A stretch of 64,000 nucleotides of DNA from NCBI GenBank assembly GCA_027186245.1, contig CP114489.1, forward strand, positions 4,285,501 through 4,349,500, read 5' to 3'. The notes beneath the pieces are model-generated. The model was not told where the DNA came from. It ran no database searches and saw nothing but the letters and a program-made list of their open reading frames with translations. This document shows, in pieces, positions 1-12,402 of the stretch. The stretch comes from Coriaria nepalensis (Eukaryota; Streptophyta; Magnoliopsida; Cucurbitales; Coriariaceae). Each line of letters opens with the position of its first letter. Position 1 is the first letter of the stretch. Made by a program: the position numbers and the translations under genes.

Positions 1-2060
1 ATTCCCTAACTTCATCATCTCAAAAGTGTAACAAAGATGATGTTGATAGCACTCCCTATCTCCACTAATACTCGATGGATGAGGTTAGATAAGACATTGA
101 CCGAGATGACCAGGGCTTCATTATGTGGGTACATCACCCCCTGCTCATCATCTTTGCTGAACGTGATATCTAAATTGTCGGTTGGCTGAGCATGGGCCAA
201 TAAAGAGAAGACCTCGGCTTGTGCCAATATTGGCCACCTTTTCCTCTTCCGACCAAAATCACCCCTTCTAACCTGCCAGTAATCACATAGATCTCCCTAG
301 CCCCTCTTTGTTCAACCCCAACTTATTCAACCCTAGTGGTTTTCCTATCATTCCCCCTTCTTCCTACATTTCTTTTGCAGGTGCCCTGCCCCTATCCATA
401 TACTTACCTAAGTACCCCTCCTGGATAAGCCTCTTGATTACCCTCTTCAAGTGGTTGTACTCCTCTATGCAATGACTATGGTTATAATGATACTTGCAAT
501 AGAGCCTCTTATCTCTCTTAGTCGAGTCACTCTTCAAGGGCTTAGCTGCTCTAAGTAGGTTCCGATCCTTAAAATGAGTATAGATGACCTCAATGTTGTA
601 GATTAATGGGGTAAAGGTTTCCTTGGGTGGTAATATACTAACCCTCATATCAGGGCTCATCTTCCTCTCAGCTTTCTTCTTTCGCTTATTCCCCCCAATC
701 TGACATTCCCCATGGTTCCTCTTTCTTTCGCTTGTGATCATTGGTCAAGCCACTCCCCTTAGCTTGTCCCAATTGAGACCATACTCGCTTCTCCACAGTC
801 TCAGTAGTTACTCTAATCCTCCTGACCTCGATAAGGGCTTCAGAGAAGGAATTAAAGTGTAATTCCCGACTGGCTGCTGAGCTCCATGTCGTTAGTTCCC
901 CTAACAAGCGTGTAAGACCCCCACATCGTCATGTGCTTTTATCTTGTTGGCCGCGGCATGGAAACAATCCACTTAATCAAGCAGAGGCTTTCTCGGGTAT
1001 TGCTTAATTGTGTTGAAGCTGATCACGGGCATCCTTAGGAACTTTGATCCCATAAAGTTAGCCATGAATTAGGGACTCGGGTCAATAAATGAGTCTATCA
1101 ATCCTAGTACTAAAGATTGATACAACTCTATAGCAGCCTTTTTCAGTGTGATGTGAAAAGCTTGACATATCATCTCATCTCCAAATTTGTTCAGCCTCAT
1201 CGTGGTCCCATGTGCCTTGGCGTGATCTCGAGGATCATGAGTCACATCATAGTGTTCCATTTGGGGTGGGTGGAGTTTGGGCAACATCTAGGATCTTCTG
1301 AGTGAAAAGACTGCTTGGCTTCTTAAATGCGGAGTCAGCCTTCTCATTAATGAGCGCTTCCAACTCACGAAATCTCTTGTCCACCTCCTTATCTCTCTTA
1401 GCTTTAAAGGTTGCATTCTTCGCCTTTTTTGCCTGTAGCTCAGCTATGAGATCATCATAATTAGCAATCTCTACCATCGGGTTGATATTATAATATCCCT
1501 CATCATTCATAGGTTGCTTACCCTTCGACAGGTGCGGATGATCCCATTATTGTGCTGGAGGGGCCTCAACCCTCCCAGAAGTCGTAGGTTTTCCCTCATC
1601 TCTCCCTTCATATGGGTAAGCAGTTTTATTAACCTATCATCTACAACTTTATCTACTATCCACACATGTTCTACCATGGACATTTTTATTCTCTCGAAAA
1701 GCTATACCGGATCCATTCCTTCACTACTGGCCTCTAGATTGGTCTAGAAGGTAGTGCTACTCCTCCTAAAGGCAGATTGAGCCATAGTTTGGAGCCTCAT
1801 CTCTAAAGGCCGCGGAGGGTTTGCACCCCCTTTCCCCTACCCTTCAGGCACCACATTCTTCTCACCCGATTCTATCTTAACCAATTGTATATACTGCTTT
1901 GCAACTCAAATGACCCAACCTGTTAAAGCTTCAACATTGGAGATCAAGACGTCCCCAAGACCGACGCCATACTATTGATGTGGATTTCCGTCTGGATAAA
2001 GAGATCCTCTACCACTAGTATCCCCCTCCGACGTATCCTCTTCCGATGATCAAGTCAATA
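1..2060 (-). mobile_element. Ty3/gypsy retrotransposon relic (gag-protease part)
   Basis: Read on the minus strand, the order is leader, gag, then protease, running off the left edge. The gag core (about 1287-1069) has the family pattern HYDVTHDPRDH ... MICQAFHITLKKAA. A later piece (about 530-400) has the gag tail CKYHYNHSHCIEEYNHLK, where the last expected Cys of the zinc-knuckle-like motif is Tyr. At 227-15 the protease core reads RVLVEIGSAINIIF; the family normally has RVLVD-GS, so the catalytic Asp is Glu. Near 1990-1960 the minus strand reads like the TGGCGCC-type primer binding site and leader, which places the 5' LTR end just upstream. Frames shift repeatedly, so the element is dead. 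RT, RNase H and integrase, if ever present, lie outside the window. Confidence 0.8.
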
Positions 2061-3450
2061 GGGTTTCAATTAGTGTATTTTAGGAGGCAATGCCGACCCT
2101 TTTGTTGGGTCAGTCTCATCCACAGGATTTCACTTGGACGGTCAGCCTTTTCTTCCTAAGGCTAAGAACCAGCTACTATTTGCACCTCGGATGAATGTCA
2201 TTAGTTGATGCTGAGGCCACTGTTTGGTCGATCCCAACAGTGGGTAAACTACTACCGAACTAGCTTTTAGCCTTAAAAGTTTAACCAAATAATTTTTATA
2301 CTAAAAAAGTTTTGGAACAAGTTTAAATTTATCAAAATCTAAAATAAACTAGTAACAAACACTCATTTTTCAAATAATCAGGAATTCGCAAATCCATATG
2401 AATTCAGGTTCACAAACTCATGTTGAATAATGGATTATTCATACTCAGATCGTAAAATTTGCATTTGTGCGAGAACCCATATTGATTTGTGTTTGAGAGA
2501 CTGTCCGGTAGTGACAACCGCTCGGTAGTGTCGGAAGAGGTGGTGGAGGGAAATAGAATTATAGAAAATGAAAAAGTTATTGAAAATGAATGTGAGATTA
2601 AAGTTTTATGAGTAATTTTAAAATTCTAATACTCATTTGCTGATGTGGCCGAGCTGTTAATGGTCGTGTGCCATTACTAACTAGTTTATTTCAGAGTTAG
2701 TATGCTTAACTTGTTTATAGAAGTTTGGGGGGTAATTGGTAAATGCTAGTTTTCCCTAGTATAACGTGTTCCAAATTCGGAAATTAAGATCGCTTGCCTT
2801 AGATCCCAAGATTAATTTACAGAGTTATTGGGAAAAGAGTAAAAATTGACAATCAATTATGATGTCTATTATTCATAATGCAGGCTTCTCTCGCCCATGG
2901 TATACACATGTACATACACTTGGACGCGCAAGTTTAGAGAAAGAACACAGCTGTCGGATGATGAGTGGAGCATTGTTATGACTCATCATTGATGATGTCT
3001 TGACCTTTGACTTCTCATCCTTCGAATTAAAAAGATTAGAACATTCAGTCAAACGAGAGAGCATCACCAGTCAAATCAATTACGCCCAATTTACATTACT
3101 AAGGAATTACAGGAAGAGGACTTCAAAGACAATACTTGAAAAAAGTTGAATATTTTCACATCTTCCAGAATGAAACCATGACCACGAACTTACTTCAAAA
3201 GATACAAGACACAAGACTGTCACACTGAAAAGCAAATAAAATCCACAAGCACGCAGGAGTAGGTTGTACATCATATGTTTTATTTAGGTTGTATAAGCTC
3301 CATGATATGGAGAATACACAGCGAGGGCATGTCTCATTCATTTAGAAATGACAGACTAATGAATGAGACTATCTCTGGTTGCATTGGAGTATATAAGTTG
3401 TACGATATAAGTTGCACGATATAAGTTGCACGACCCAGATGAGAAAAGCT
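2061..3450. other. Intergenic: probable gypsy LTR remnant and 3' flank of the ankyrin gene
   Basis: The stretch to about 2750 lies where the 5' LTR of the minus-strand gypsy relic should be, but I find no clean LTR ends. From about 3100 to 3450 it is probably the 3' UTR of the ankyrin gene. Two near-identical short repeats, containing ATATAAGTTGCACGA, sit at about 3402-3432. No credible coding frame was seen. Confidence 0.4.
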
Positions 3451-4854
3451 TCAGCTTTCAGAACTGCAAGATGTTTCACCAGCAGATGAGTCTTCTAGTT
3501 GAAGACGCTTCAACTCTTCATAAGCCCACTCAAGACCAGGACAGTAATGGAGTGGTGGATTGAACCTACAATCAGAGATTTCATCAGGCAAGAAAGCACC
3601 ATTTTCCACGAGGAATTTCACTGCTGCCCTTCTCCTTTCTTTCGCTGCATTGTGAAGCGGGGTCCCTACATTTAGCATCAATAAAGAAATGGAGATTATA
3701 ATAATGACGCCATAAATCCACTCTTTTTCTCTTATTCGCAGAGAAAAATAAAAAATAAAAAATAAAGGAGAAGGAGCTGGATGTAGATTATTGATTGAGA
3801 TGGATACTTACAGCCACATGCACCTTTAGTTCTAGCATCAATGTTGGCACCACGTTCAAGCAATTCATCCATAACTCGAAGGTGGCCCCCCTCAGCAGCA
3901 AGGTGGAGAGGGGTCACCCCTTTCGACTTGGGGCCCGAAGCTTCCACATTTACATCCATTCCTTCATCCAGAAGCTGCTTAACCTGCCACAGAAAAGTGA
4001 TAATATTCAACTAAAACTATCTTGGTTTGGTATAACATGTCTTTGCAACTAAACTTGTAATTAACAGGATGTAATTATATAACTTTTCTAAGTAATTAAT
4101 GAGCCAAATTTCCATAAAGATAATCAAGGATGATAGATAACATAAACTTTATAAGCAATACAAAAGCAGAATCAAGTATCTAAGGTCCTCATGTTTCAAA
4201 GCCCTACTAGTCATCAGATTGACAAGTTCTATTTTAGGAAACCCATCAGATATCCAGTATAAGCTTTTTCACCAACGAAGACTTCCAGAGTAATAGAATG
4301 AAGTTAGCATGTCAGTGAAACATTAATGCTTATCAGGGTGCCGAGTAACAGCAGCAACAAGCCCTAGCCTCCCTTCCTTAGCTTAATTTCACTGACACCT
4401 TCTTGTCTGCTTCATTATACCAAATCAGTTTGACATACTTAACCATCCCATAAAACTTATCTTACTTGCAAATTAACACAATGTCAATGGATAATCGCAT
4501 AATAAAGGGGATGGACATTGGGCATTGGGAATTGGGCATTGGGCATCATTTGATACATAAGCCTAAAGTATGATTTAAATAATAATACATCAATCAATAT
4601 AGTAAACACTGCAATAAGGACAGGGACTCGCATCCAAGAAAACCCAAAGATAATTACAGAAAGAATTAAATAAAATAAAAAGGAAGAATAAAACAAGGTA
4701 AATAAGTGAAAGAACATACCTCCTTGAGGTTACCCTTTCGAGCACCAATGTGAAGAAGAGTCCATCCTCTATCATCCCTGTCAACGACCTCACATTGGAA
4801 CGATCGCCTCCTCGAAAGGCTTCGTCGACCTGAGCCCCCCAGCTCTTGAGGCAT
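3451..4854 (-). CDS. PIA2: PIA1/PIA2-like ankyrin-repeat protein
   Basis: There are three coding exons on the minus strand: 4854-4720, 3983-3812 and 3665-3451. They give 522 nt and 173 residues. The start is the ATG at 4854, opening MPQELGGSGRRSLSRRRSF. The protein carries three ankyrin repeats: DRDDRGWTLLHIGARKGNLK (residues about 28-60), GVTPLHLAAEGGHLRVMDEL, and a third completed across the exon 2/3 junction (TPLHNAAKERR). It ends in an acidic, Ser-rich tail. Length, exon phases and the phrase LDEGMDVNVEASGPKSKGV match the Arabidopsis phytochrome-interacting ankyrin-repeat proteins PIA1 and PIA2, reported to bind phytochrome and affect anthocyanin accumulation. Function here is by homology only. 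The 5' leader probably extends to about 5100-5450. Confidence 0.9.
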
Positions 4855-5970
4855 GCTTTGTCCAACTTATATTCAAAGAAGACGCGTTTCTTTCGAGAAA
4901 TCAAAAGTCAACAATACAACACTCCAAAAATCTAGCAGGAAGATTTACGGGGGTATAGATCACATAAATAAACCCTGACGCCAAGAAGAAGGCAGATTAA
5001 CTTAATCTAAGGAAGATTAAAGAGAAAACCGAATTCTTCTTCGGAATATTAGGCTAAAAGGACGAAGAAACTTAGGGAGCTGGAATAGAATGATGAGCGA
5101 CACAGTAGGGAGCGAAAGGATTCAAACCAGGACCGAAAACACGAAGATTCAAGAAGATAACGATGACGTTCCCGTATGGTTTAGAGATTGTAATCATTCT
5201 TGATGCCGGATGGCTTCTTTTACCAAACGAGATGAATCGGAACGGGTAAGGAACAGGATTTTATATTCAGAAAAGAGTTTGCTTGGAATGAGAACTAGAT
5301 TAATTTCAGATTTATAGAAATCCTTCTTTGAATCGGAAAGAGATTGGTGATAACATGAAGGATGACGACGACTTTATCACGCAAATTTGGGCAAAATCTA
5401 AACCCTAGACTAGAAATCACGAAGATGGGCTAAGACGGATAAAATACAAAAAGTGGTGTCGGGTAGGACTTAGGAGAGATGTAGGAGAGATTCCTCTTTT
5501 TTTTTTTTTTTTTAAATATTATTTCTCAAAAATAATCTCCTCAAAAAAATATTTTATTTAAAATATTATTTCTCAAAAATTTTAGCTTGAAAAAATTGGA
5601 CGTGGATGGTATGATATTCGGATTATATGACGTTCATATAGTTTGTATATTTTGGGATGTTCGATGCAATCTAATATCTTTGGGCAAGTTATATTAAACA
5701 AATTATGTATTAAAACTCGCAGATCATCGCGTTTAACTCTGTAAATGATCTGCGTGTTTTTTTTTTATTTTTTTCTTGCCCCCTCCCATTTTTTTTTCTT
5801 TTTTTCGTATCTTCTCTCCATTAACATACATTTGAAACATCATTTTACCCTCTATCAACGAACCTATTTGAGCTTACGAACTCGTTGGAAGTTACAAACT
5901 CATTCTCTCATGAAAACAAACTCATTGCAATTTGAAAACCCCTTGATGGCTCAAACTAGTAAGAAATATG
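4855..5970. other. Promoter and 5' flank of the ankyrin gene; AT-rich intergenic DNA
   Basis: The minus-strand 5' leader and promoter of the ankyrin gene lie here, ending around 5450. Beyond this there are T-runs (5497-5513, 5757-5800) and AT-rich sequence. No other coding frame looks real. Confidence 0.4.
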
Positions 5971-5989
5971 AAATTACCGACATATGAAA

Positions 5990-6565
5990 TGTCGGTTAGA
6001 GATGCACATACCGATATATGAATGACATTTCGACTCTTCGACCTATCATCTTATATGTAACTCTAAGTTACTCTAAGGGTATAAAAATCTTTCGATCCTT
6101 AGAGTTACATGTGAGATGACGAGTCGAATGGCTCTTTCATAGATCGAGGCCCTTCAACCTTAGAGGTAACTCTACGAGTCGATTTGACATGTGAAGAGCT
6201 TTTCGACCGTTAGAATTACTCTACGGGTCAAAGAGCCTCACTTGTGAAGGGTCTTTCGACCTTTATAGTAACTTAGAGTTAAATGTGATATGACAAGTAA
6301 AAAGATCGAAACCTGTGAAGGATCCTTCGACCAATTTAGAGTTACATGTGAGATGACGGGTCGAAACTTATGAAAAACTCTTCGACCCTTAGAGTTACTA
6401 TATAGGTCGAAGAGCCTCGACCTGTACTCGACCTGTGAAAATCTCTTTTACCCTTAGAGTAACTTAGAGTTACATGATAGATGACGGGTCGAAAAGTCGA
6501 AGGGTCATACATGTAAAGGGCCCTTCGACCCTTAGAGTAACTTAGAGTTACATGTGATATGACGA
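5990..6565. repeat. Degenerate repeats around a TTAGAGTTACATGTGA core
   Basis: At least five diverged copies of a 35-45 bp unit occur near 6099-6130, 6270-6300, 6325-6370, 6450-6495 and 6530-6570. The core reads CTTAGAGTTACATGTGAGAT followed by GACGGGTCGAA. Copies are spaced irregularly and mixed with TTCGACC / GGTCGAA blocks in both orientations. Longer copies contain the small inverted repeat GTAAC-TTAGA-GTTAC. The last copy leads straight into the 8-bp array at 6566. Confidence 0.75.
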
Positions 6566-6779
6566 GTCGAAGTGTCGAATGGTCGACTGTCGAAGGGTCG
6601 AAGTGTGGAATTGTCCAATGGTCGAAGGGTCGAGGGGTCGAGGGGTCGAAGGGTCGAGGGGTCGAAGGGTCGAGGGGTCGAGGGGTCGAGGGGTCGAGAG
6701 GTCGAGGGGTCTAGGGGTCGAGGGGTGGAAAGGTGGAAGGGTCGAAGGGTCGAAGGGTCGAAGGGTCGAAGGGTCGAGA
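6566..6779. repeat. 8-bp minisatellite, unit GTCGARGG
   Basis: About 26-27 tandem copies of GTCGAAGG or GTCGAGGG fill 214 bp, with a few variants (GTCTAGGG, GTGGAAAG). The unit has no stop codon in several frames, so long spurious frames appear on both strands as Arg/Gly/Val/Glu-rich or Pro/Ser/Arg/Asp-rich repeats. These should not be annotated as proteins. Confidence 0.95.
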
Positions 6780-7735
6780 AGAGCTCTTCACATGTCGGTT
6801 TATGCATCTAAGATAGACATCATATTCTTCCCCCGTTCTTCTAAACCTGTCGTCTTCATCCTCTATCTCATCCTCATTCTCTTCATCATCCTCAAACTCA
6901 ATCTTAGAATCAACATGTCAATCCACATCCAGACTTAGACCTTGATTTTGATATTCATTATTACTATCAACATAACTCATAAAATTCTCATTTTCATTAT
7001 TATCAAGATTAGGTACGTAACATCGCTCTCGAACATACATACCACTTCTCCCTTTCAGAATTAAAGTAACATATAATGGAGATGGATTACTGGAACATGT
7101 ATTATATAAAAATGGCTTCATATTCATCTCATCTTCTACCAATATTGGATAAATGATCGAGGATAATAATGACTTATATGCTATTTATACTAAATTCATT
7201 AGAATCAACATGAATGGTACTGTAAATAACTTCTAAAAAATTAGTGAAAGATACAGCTCTCTTAACTAAAATAGTCTTCCATCATTCAGACTTTTTTAGT
7301 ATCTAAGATTTCGAATTGCTACTATCATCTATCTATTTTCTATCGAAACATACGGGTATGAATATTGATAAATCTATTCATACACAATAAACAAACAAAA
7401 AAAATTTTAAGATCAATATTTGAAAAAAAAAAAGAGATATTGATATAATTTTTATTTCACCGATATGTGATATCGATCTAATTTTCATTGAACCGACATG
7501 TTTATATCGGTCTAATGAAATGGATTGATATATTAATATATCGATTTAATTTTCATTATACCGATATCATTTAAAAAAAATATTTAAAAAATTTAAACTT
7601 GATACATACTCGAGCAACATAACAAATGATGTTAGATTTTAAGTAATTGAGTAAGTTTCAATCATTGTTTGCTATGTTTCAAGCAATTTTAGCAAGTTTA
7701 GATTTGTGTCTGCCATCGAAAAAGAAGAAAAAAGA
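6780..7735. other. Intergenic; short GATATCGGT-like inverted repeats
   Basis: No credible gene was seen. Between 7440 and 7570, motifs such as CCGATATGTGATATCG and ACCGACATGTTTATATCGGT recur. Matching motifs (ACCGACATATGAAATGTCGGT) lie at 5975-5999. This placement recalls subterminal repeats of CACTA transposons, but no CACTA terminus was found. Confidence 0.4.
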
Positions 7736-7892
7736 ATGTATGCTTGCCGAGAAAAAAAAAAAGAGGAAAGAAGAAAGAAGAAAAAAGAAAGAAAAAAGAA
7801 AAAAGAAGAAAAAAGAAAAAAGAAAAAAGAAAAAAGAAGAAAAAAGAAAAAAGAAAAAAGAAAGAAGAAAGAAGAAAGAAGAAAGAATGATT
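7736..7892. repeat. Purine-only GAAA/GAA tract
   Basis: About 150 bp consist almost only of A and G on the plus strand (GAAAAAAGAAGAAAA and similar). This is an imperfect microsatellite and homopurine tract. The Lys/Glu-rich frames across it are artefacts. Confidence 0.9.
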
Positions 7893-7999
7893 AAAAAGTA
7901 ATTTTAATTTTTGTTAACGAATAAACGGTAAATACATTTATTAAAAAAAAAAAGAGAAAATAAAATATTTTTTTGAAAAGGAGTATTTACCTAAAGATC

Positions 8000-8843
8000 C
8001 CTTCATATTCTTTCCTCTTTTTGCAAAAACACTCACACACACATTCTCTCATCCACAGTCTCTCTCTCTTCACAAATCTCAGGCTGAAGGGAGAGGGAGA
8101 AGACGAGGGAAGGAGAGAGACTGAAGCATTTTATATTTTTATCTTAATTTGCATTTGTCTCAGCTAGATCTTGGATCGAATCCAAGGTGCGTGTGTATTG
8201 CTGTTCCTCACTCACTCACTCTCTCTGTGTTAATTTAGCCTGCTTGATTCCACCTCATATTTTATGTTCTTAATTCGTCTTCGAATTCATTATCGATATT
8301 CTGTTTGATTCGTAGCTCATCACATCCCCTGCAATGTTATTTGTCAGTCACTTCGGAGTAATGGTATTGGAAGATTTATTATAGTCTGATGATGATAGGG
8401 CTGTTTGAGCAATTATAGCTCGATTCTACGCTGCTGCTTCAATTTTCAGTGCTTTCTAGTGCTTTAAGAACTGATGCATAGCTGTTTTGAGCTTTCAACT
8501 TGATGCTGACTCTGTTTTTACCTGGAAGTATTTGCTTTATGCATTCATTCTTCAACACATCAACTATTCATCACAGCACGAAAATTTATATACAAGTAAT
8601 TCAACCCGAAGTGTGGATCATTAAGAAAAATGATAAGATAGATTTGGTTGTATTTGACTAATAGAATCTGGATCCTTTTGCTTGTGTTCAACTAATTTCT
8701 ATGCTTTACAGGACAGCTTTTTTCCTTTTGTCTTTGTGGCAACTGATAATCGAACAAAAATTCTACATGGTCAAGGTAACCGTTGCGAAGTGTGTTGTGG
8801 CAGATGATTTGCAGTAGGTGTATTATCCAAGAGCAGTTCCACC
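8000..8843 (+). promoter_or_regulatory. Leader and likely 5'-UTR intron of the FEI-like gene
   Basis: CT-rich sequence at 8010-8110 is typical of a plant transcription start region. AATCCAAG followed by GTGCGTGTG near 8180-8195 reads as a donor for an intron in the leader, with the coding ATG at 8844 in a later exon. Inferred from sequence style and the long gap; transcript data would settle it. Confidence 0.4.
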
Positions 8844-11800
8844 ATGGTCATCTGTCTAGTGAAATGGCGAGGGCCGTGGGTGCTGCATAATATTTTACTG
8901 CTTTGTATAATAATAAACAAAGGCAGTAGTAGTCTTAGCTCTGATGGTATGGTGTTGTAGTTCCTTTTTCCATTCATTTCAATTATTGAGGAGTATATAT
9001 GTTCGTTCATGATGTTAGAAAACATTATGTGATTGTTATGTCTATTTTTCTATCTTTTGTATGATGAGATTGTATTTTATGCATTACAATAACTTATCAA
9101 TCTGTGCGATTTGTAGGTGAGGCACTTCTAAGCTTTAGAACATCAGTTATTAGTTCCGATGGTGTCCTCCTGAAGTGGAGACCGGAAGATCACGCCCCAT
9201 GTGGTTGGAAAGGAGTGACATGTGATCCAAAGACCAAGAGAGTAATATATTTGTGAGTTCTGTGACCGCTGTACTTGTCTTCTATTACTTTTTTTTTAAT
9301 CTACTCTAAAATTGGTTAATATATGCTAAAGCAGTGCTCTTTTTTTGCATTATGATTCTGATTTTCCCCCCTAATCTCCCAGGAGTCTTCCACATCATAA
9401 ACTGAGTGGATCTCTATCACCTGATCTGGGAAAGCTAGAGCAATTGAAGATTTTGTATGTTCTTCCTTGGGATTTCTGCTGTCTATTTGGTAGTTGGTGC
9501 TTGGTTGTAGTGTAAAATTTGTGGCAACTACTAATTCTATGTCCAATATATAATTTTGCAGAGCTCTTCATAATAACAATTTCTATGGAACAATCCCGTC
9601 AGAGCTGGGAAATTGCTTGCAGTTGCAGGGAATGTAAGGGCCTGATATACTATTACTAAAAAGAGTGCACTCATGTTCATTGCCAATGAGTTGCTTAACT
9701 GTTGGATTTTGTGAGCCTAAACTGTTATACTAAGAATATTTTAGTTAGATTGTGGGGGCCTAAACTGATTTTTAGTTTCCTCAAATGAAGCCTTAACAGC
9801 TGAAGCTTTCTCTTATTCTTCTTCTACTGAGTTTATATATTTATTTAAGGTTCACATTTTAATGTCTGGAATAATCAGTCATCTCTATTTTGCAGATTCT
9901 TTCAGGGTAATTACTTAAGTGGATCAATACCTGATGAATTGGGAAATCTTTCACAGCTCCAGAATTTGTGAGTTGTTATTTACTGTCAAGCGTTAGTCAG
10001 AATTCTAGAATATTGTTCTTTGGATACTCAACTCATTTCCAAGATTCATAGATAAAGAGGTGAAACACTAGCATTTTAAATGGTCTTGTCAATGCTACCC
10101 ATCCCTTGTGATGTTCTTGATGGACATGCGTCTCTTTTGCAAGTTCAGTTTATTAAGGATAGAAACTCAAGTTGACTTCATAATCAATCAAATGAGATCA
10201 ACTAACAGTAATATCTTCTGATGTTTTAGAGATATCTCAAGCAATTCTCTTGGTGGAAATATCCCCTTGTCCTTGGGAAAGTTGAAAAAGCTTGTTACTC
10301 TGTGAGTAGTTTCACTTTCTTTTGGTTTCTTGGTTTCCAATGTTATTTATTTCAATGACTAAATGATTTTTAGTTTCATTGCTTCTGTCTAATATGCATA
10401 TTTATGTTGTTTTGAATGTCTTGAAGCAATGTGTCAAACAATTTTCTGGTTGGACCACTACCTTTGGATGGTGTGCTTATCAACATTTCAGAAAACTCGT
10501 AAGTATAGCTTATTCCAAGCTGGCATATTTAAGATGTGGGGTATCATGATGAAGTTATGCAGAACTTTAACTAATCTCATATTTGAAGGATTGAGTGAAA
10601 CTTTTGAATTGTCTTATGATCATTTACCCGTAGTCCTTGTAAGTTCAATTTTGAATTTGTACTGATTTTGTAGATTTGTTGGGAACCGTGGCTTGTGCGG
10701 GAAACAAATCAGTGTGGCATGTAAAACTGATGGTGGAGGCACTGGAACAAACTCTCAACATACAATCTCAGGTACACCTGGATGCATGTAAATTTTTTTT
10801 ATATATCTTCACATTCTGAAATCATCTTGAGAGCATGAACTTATGTTATGATGATGACTTATATTCTCTAGTATCTTACTTTTTACAGGTGAATTTCCAG
10901 GTGGAAGGAAGAAGTACTCTGGCCGTCTTCTTATCAGTGCATCAGCAACTGTTGGTGCACTCCTTCTGGTGGCACTAATATGTTTTTGGGGTTGCTCTCT
11001 CTATAAGAAGTTTGGTAAAACTGAGAGTAAAGGGCTTGCAATGGATGTTTGTGGAGGTGCTGTAGTAATTCTATTCATTACCATCCAAATAACCAGTTTT
11101 TCAGCTCTTATTCTCCATCCAGAATGGTCCCTGTCTAAATGGAGTTCCTAGTCTGCAACATCATACTAACATGATTCTTAGTTTTTCAGGCGCATCAATT
11201 GTAATGTTTCATGGAGATTTGCCATACTCTTCAAAAGACATTATTAAGAAATTGGAAGCCTTAAATGAGGAGCATGTTATAGGTTGTGGGGGCTTTGGCA
11301 AAGTTTACAAGCTCAAAATGGATGATGGCAATGTCTTTGCTTTAAAGAGGATCGTCAAGATGAATGAGAAATTTGATCGGTTTTTCGAGAGGGAACTGGA
11401 AATTCTCGGAAGCATAAAACATCGGCATTTAGTAAATTTGCGAGGATATTGCAATTCTCCTACATCAAAACTGTTAATTTATGATTTCTTACTTGGTGGT
11501 AGCCTTGACGAGGTCCTTCATGGTGGGATTTCCCCCCCTCATAATTCTAACCACTTTACTTTTTCGACTAAACACAAGAGTTGTTAATCTTTAATACATT
11601 TTTTACCTCATACAGAGAGATCCGAGCAACTAGACTGGGATGCACGGTTGAACATTATCATGGGTGCAGCAAAAGGCTTGGCCTACTTACACCATGATTG
11701 CTCACCCAGGATCATACATAGAGACATAAAATCAAGCAACATTCTACTCGATGGAAATTTGGAGGCTCGAGTTTCTGACTTTGGGCTTGCCAAACTTTTG

Positions 11801-12402
11801 GAGGATGAAGAGTCTCACATTACAACCATTGTTGCTGGAACATTTGGTTATCTTGCTCCTGGTGAGCAAATCTAAACTGCAATTGTGTCAACAAATGAGT
11901 GTACATGTTCTTGTGTAATTTCAAACAATCTTAGTCCATGTATGTTTAAACTGGCAGAGTATATGCAAAGTGGTAGAGCCACTGAAAAGACTGATGTGTA
12001 CAGTTTCGGGGTTTTAGTGCTTGAAGTTTTAAATGGAAAGAGACCCACTGATGCATCATTCATTGAGAAGGGCCTTAACATTGTTGGCTGGGTAGAAACT
12101 TCATTCCTTTCCTTTCTGTTACATTTCTTCCTTTGAGATTAATTGTTATTTTGGCTAATCAATTATTCATTGTACTTTTGCAGTTAAATTTTCTTGTCAC
12201 GGAGAATATGCAAAGAGAAATTGTTGATCCACAGTGCAACGGGGTGCAACTAGAAAGCCTTGATGCCTTGCTCTCTATTGCTACTCGATGCGTTTCATCA
12301 AATCCAGAGGATCGGCCCACCATGCACAAGGTAGTCCAGATTCTTGAATCTGAGGTTATGACCCCTTGTCCAAGCGACTTCTATGATTCACACTCCGATT
12401 AA
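8844..12402 (+). CDS. FEI: FEI-type leucine-rich repeat receptor kinase
   Basis: Thirteen coding exons: 8844-8946, 9117-9252, 9383-9454, 9562-9633, 9896-9967, 10230-10301, 10427-10498, 10674-10771, 10889-11056, 11190-11522, 11616-11861, 11958-12091 and 12184-12402. They total 1797 nt, 598 residues. Order: signal peptide (hydrophobic stretch [15 protein letters not shown]), LRRNT domain (GEALLSFR ... CGWKGVTC), about five LRRs, a transmembrane helix ([16 protein letters not shown]), then a kinase domain. Exons 3-7 are each exactly 72 nt, one 24-residue LRR per exon. Kinase motifs are present: Gly loop GCGGFGKVY, Lys in [15 protein letters not shown] and SDFGLAK. The C-terminus [14 protein letters not shown] matches FEI1/FEI2 of Arabidopsis, plasma-membrane kinases linked to cell-wall synthesis and root expansion. 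FEI1 versus FEI2 cannot be decided here. Confidence 0.93.

Noticed and set aside
6532..6938. Open frames on both strands over the minisatellite
   Set aside because: They are products of the 8-bp GTCGARGG array, which lacks stops in several frames; composition is purely repetitive.
7647..7901. Lys/Glu-rich frames
   Set aside because: They come from the GAAA purine tract and have no non-repetitive core.
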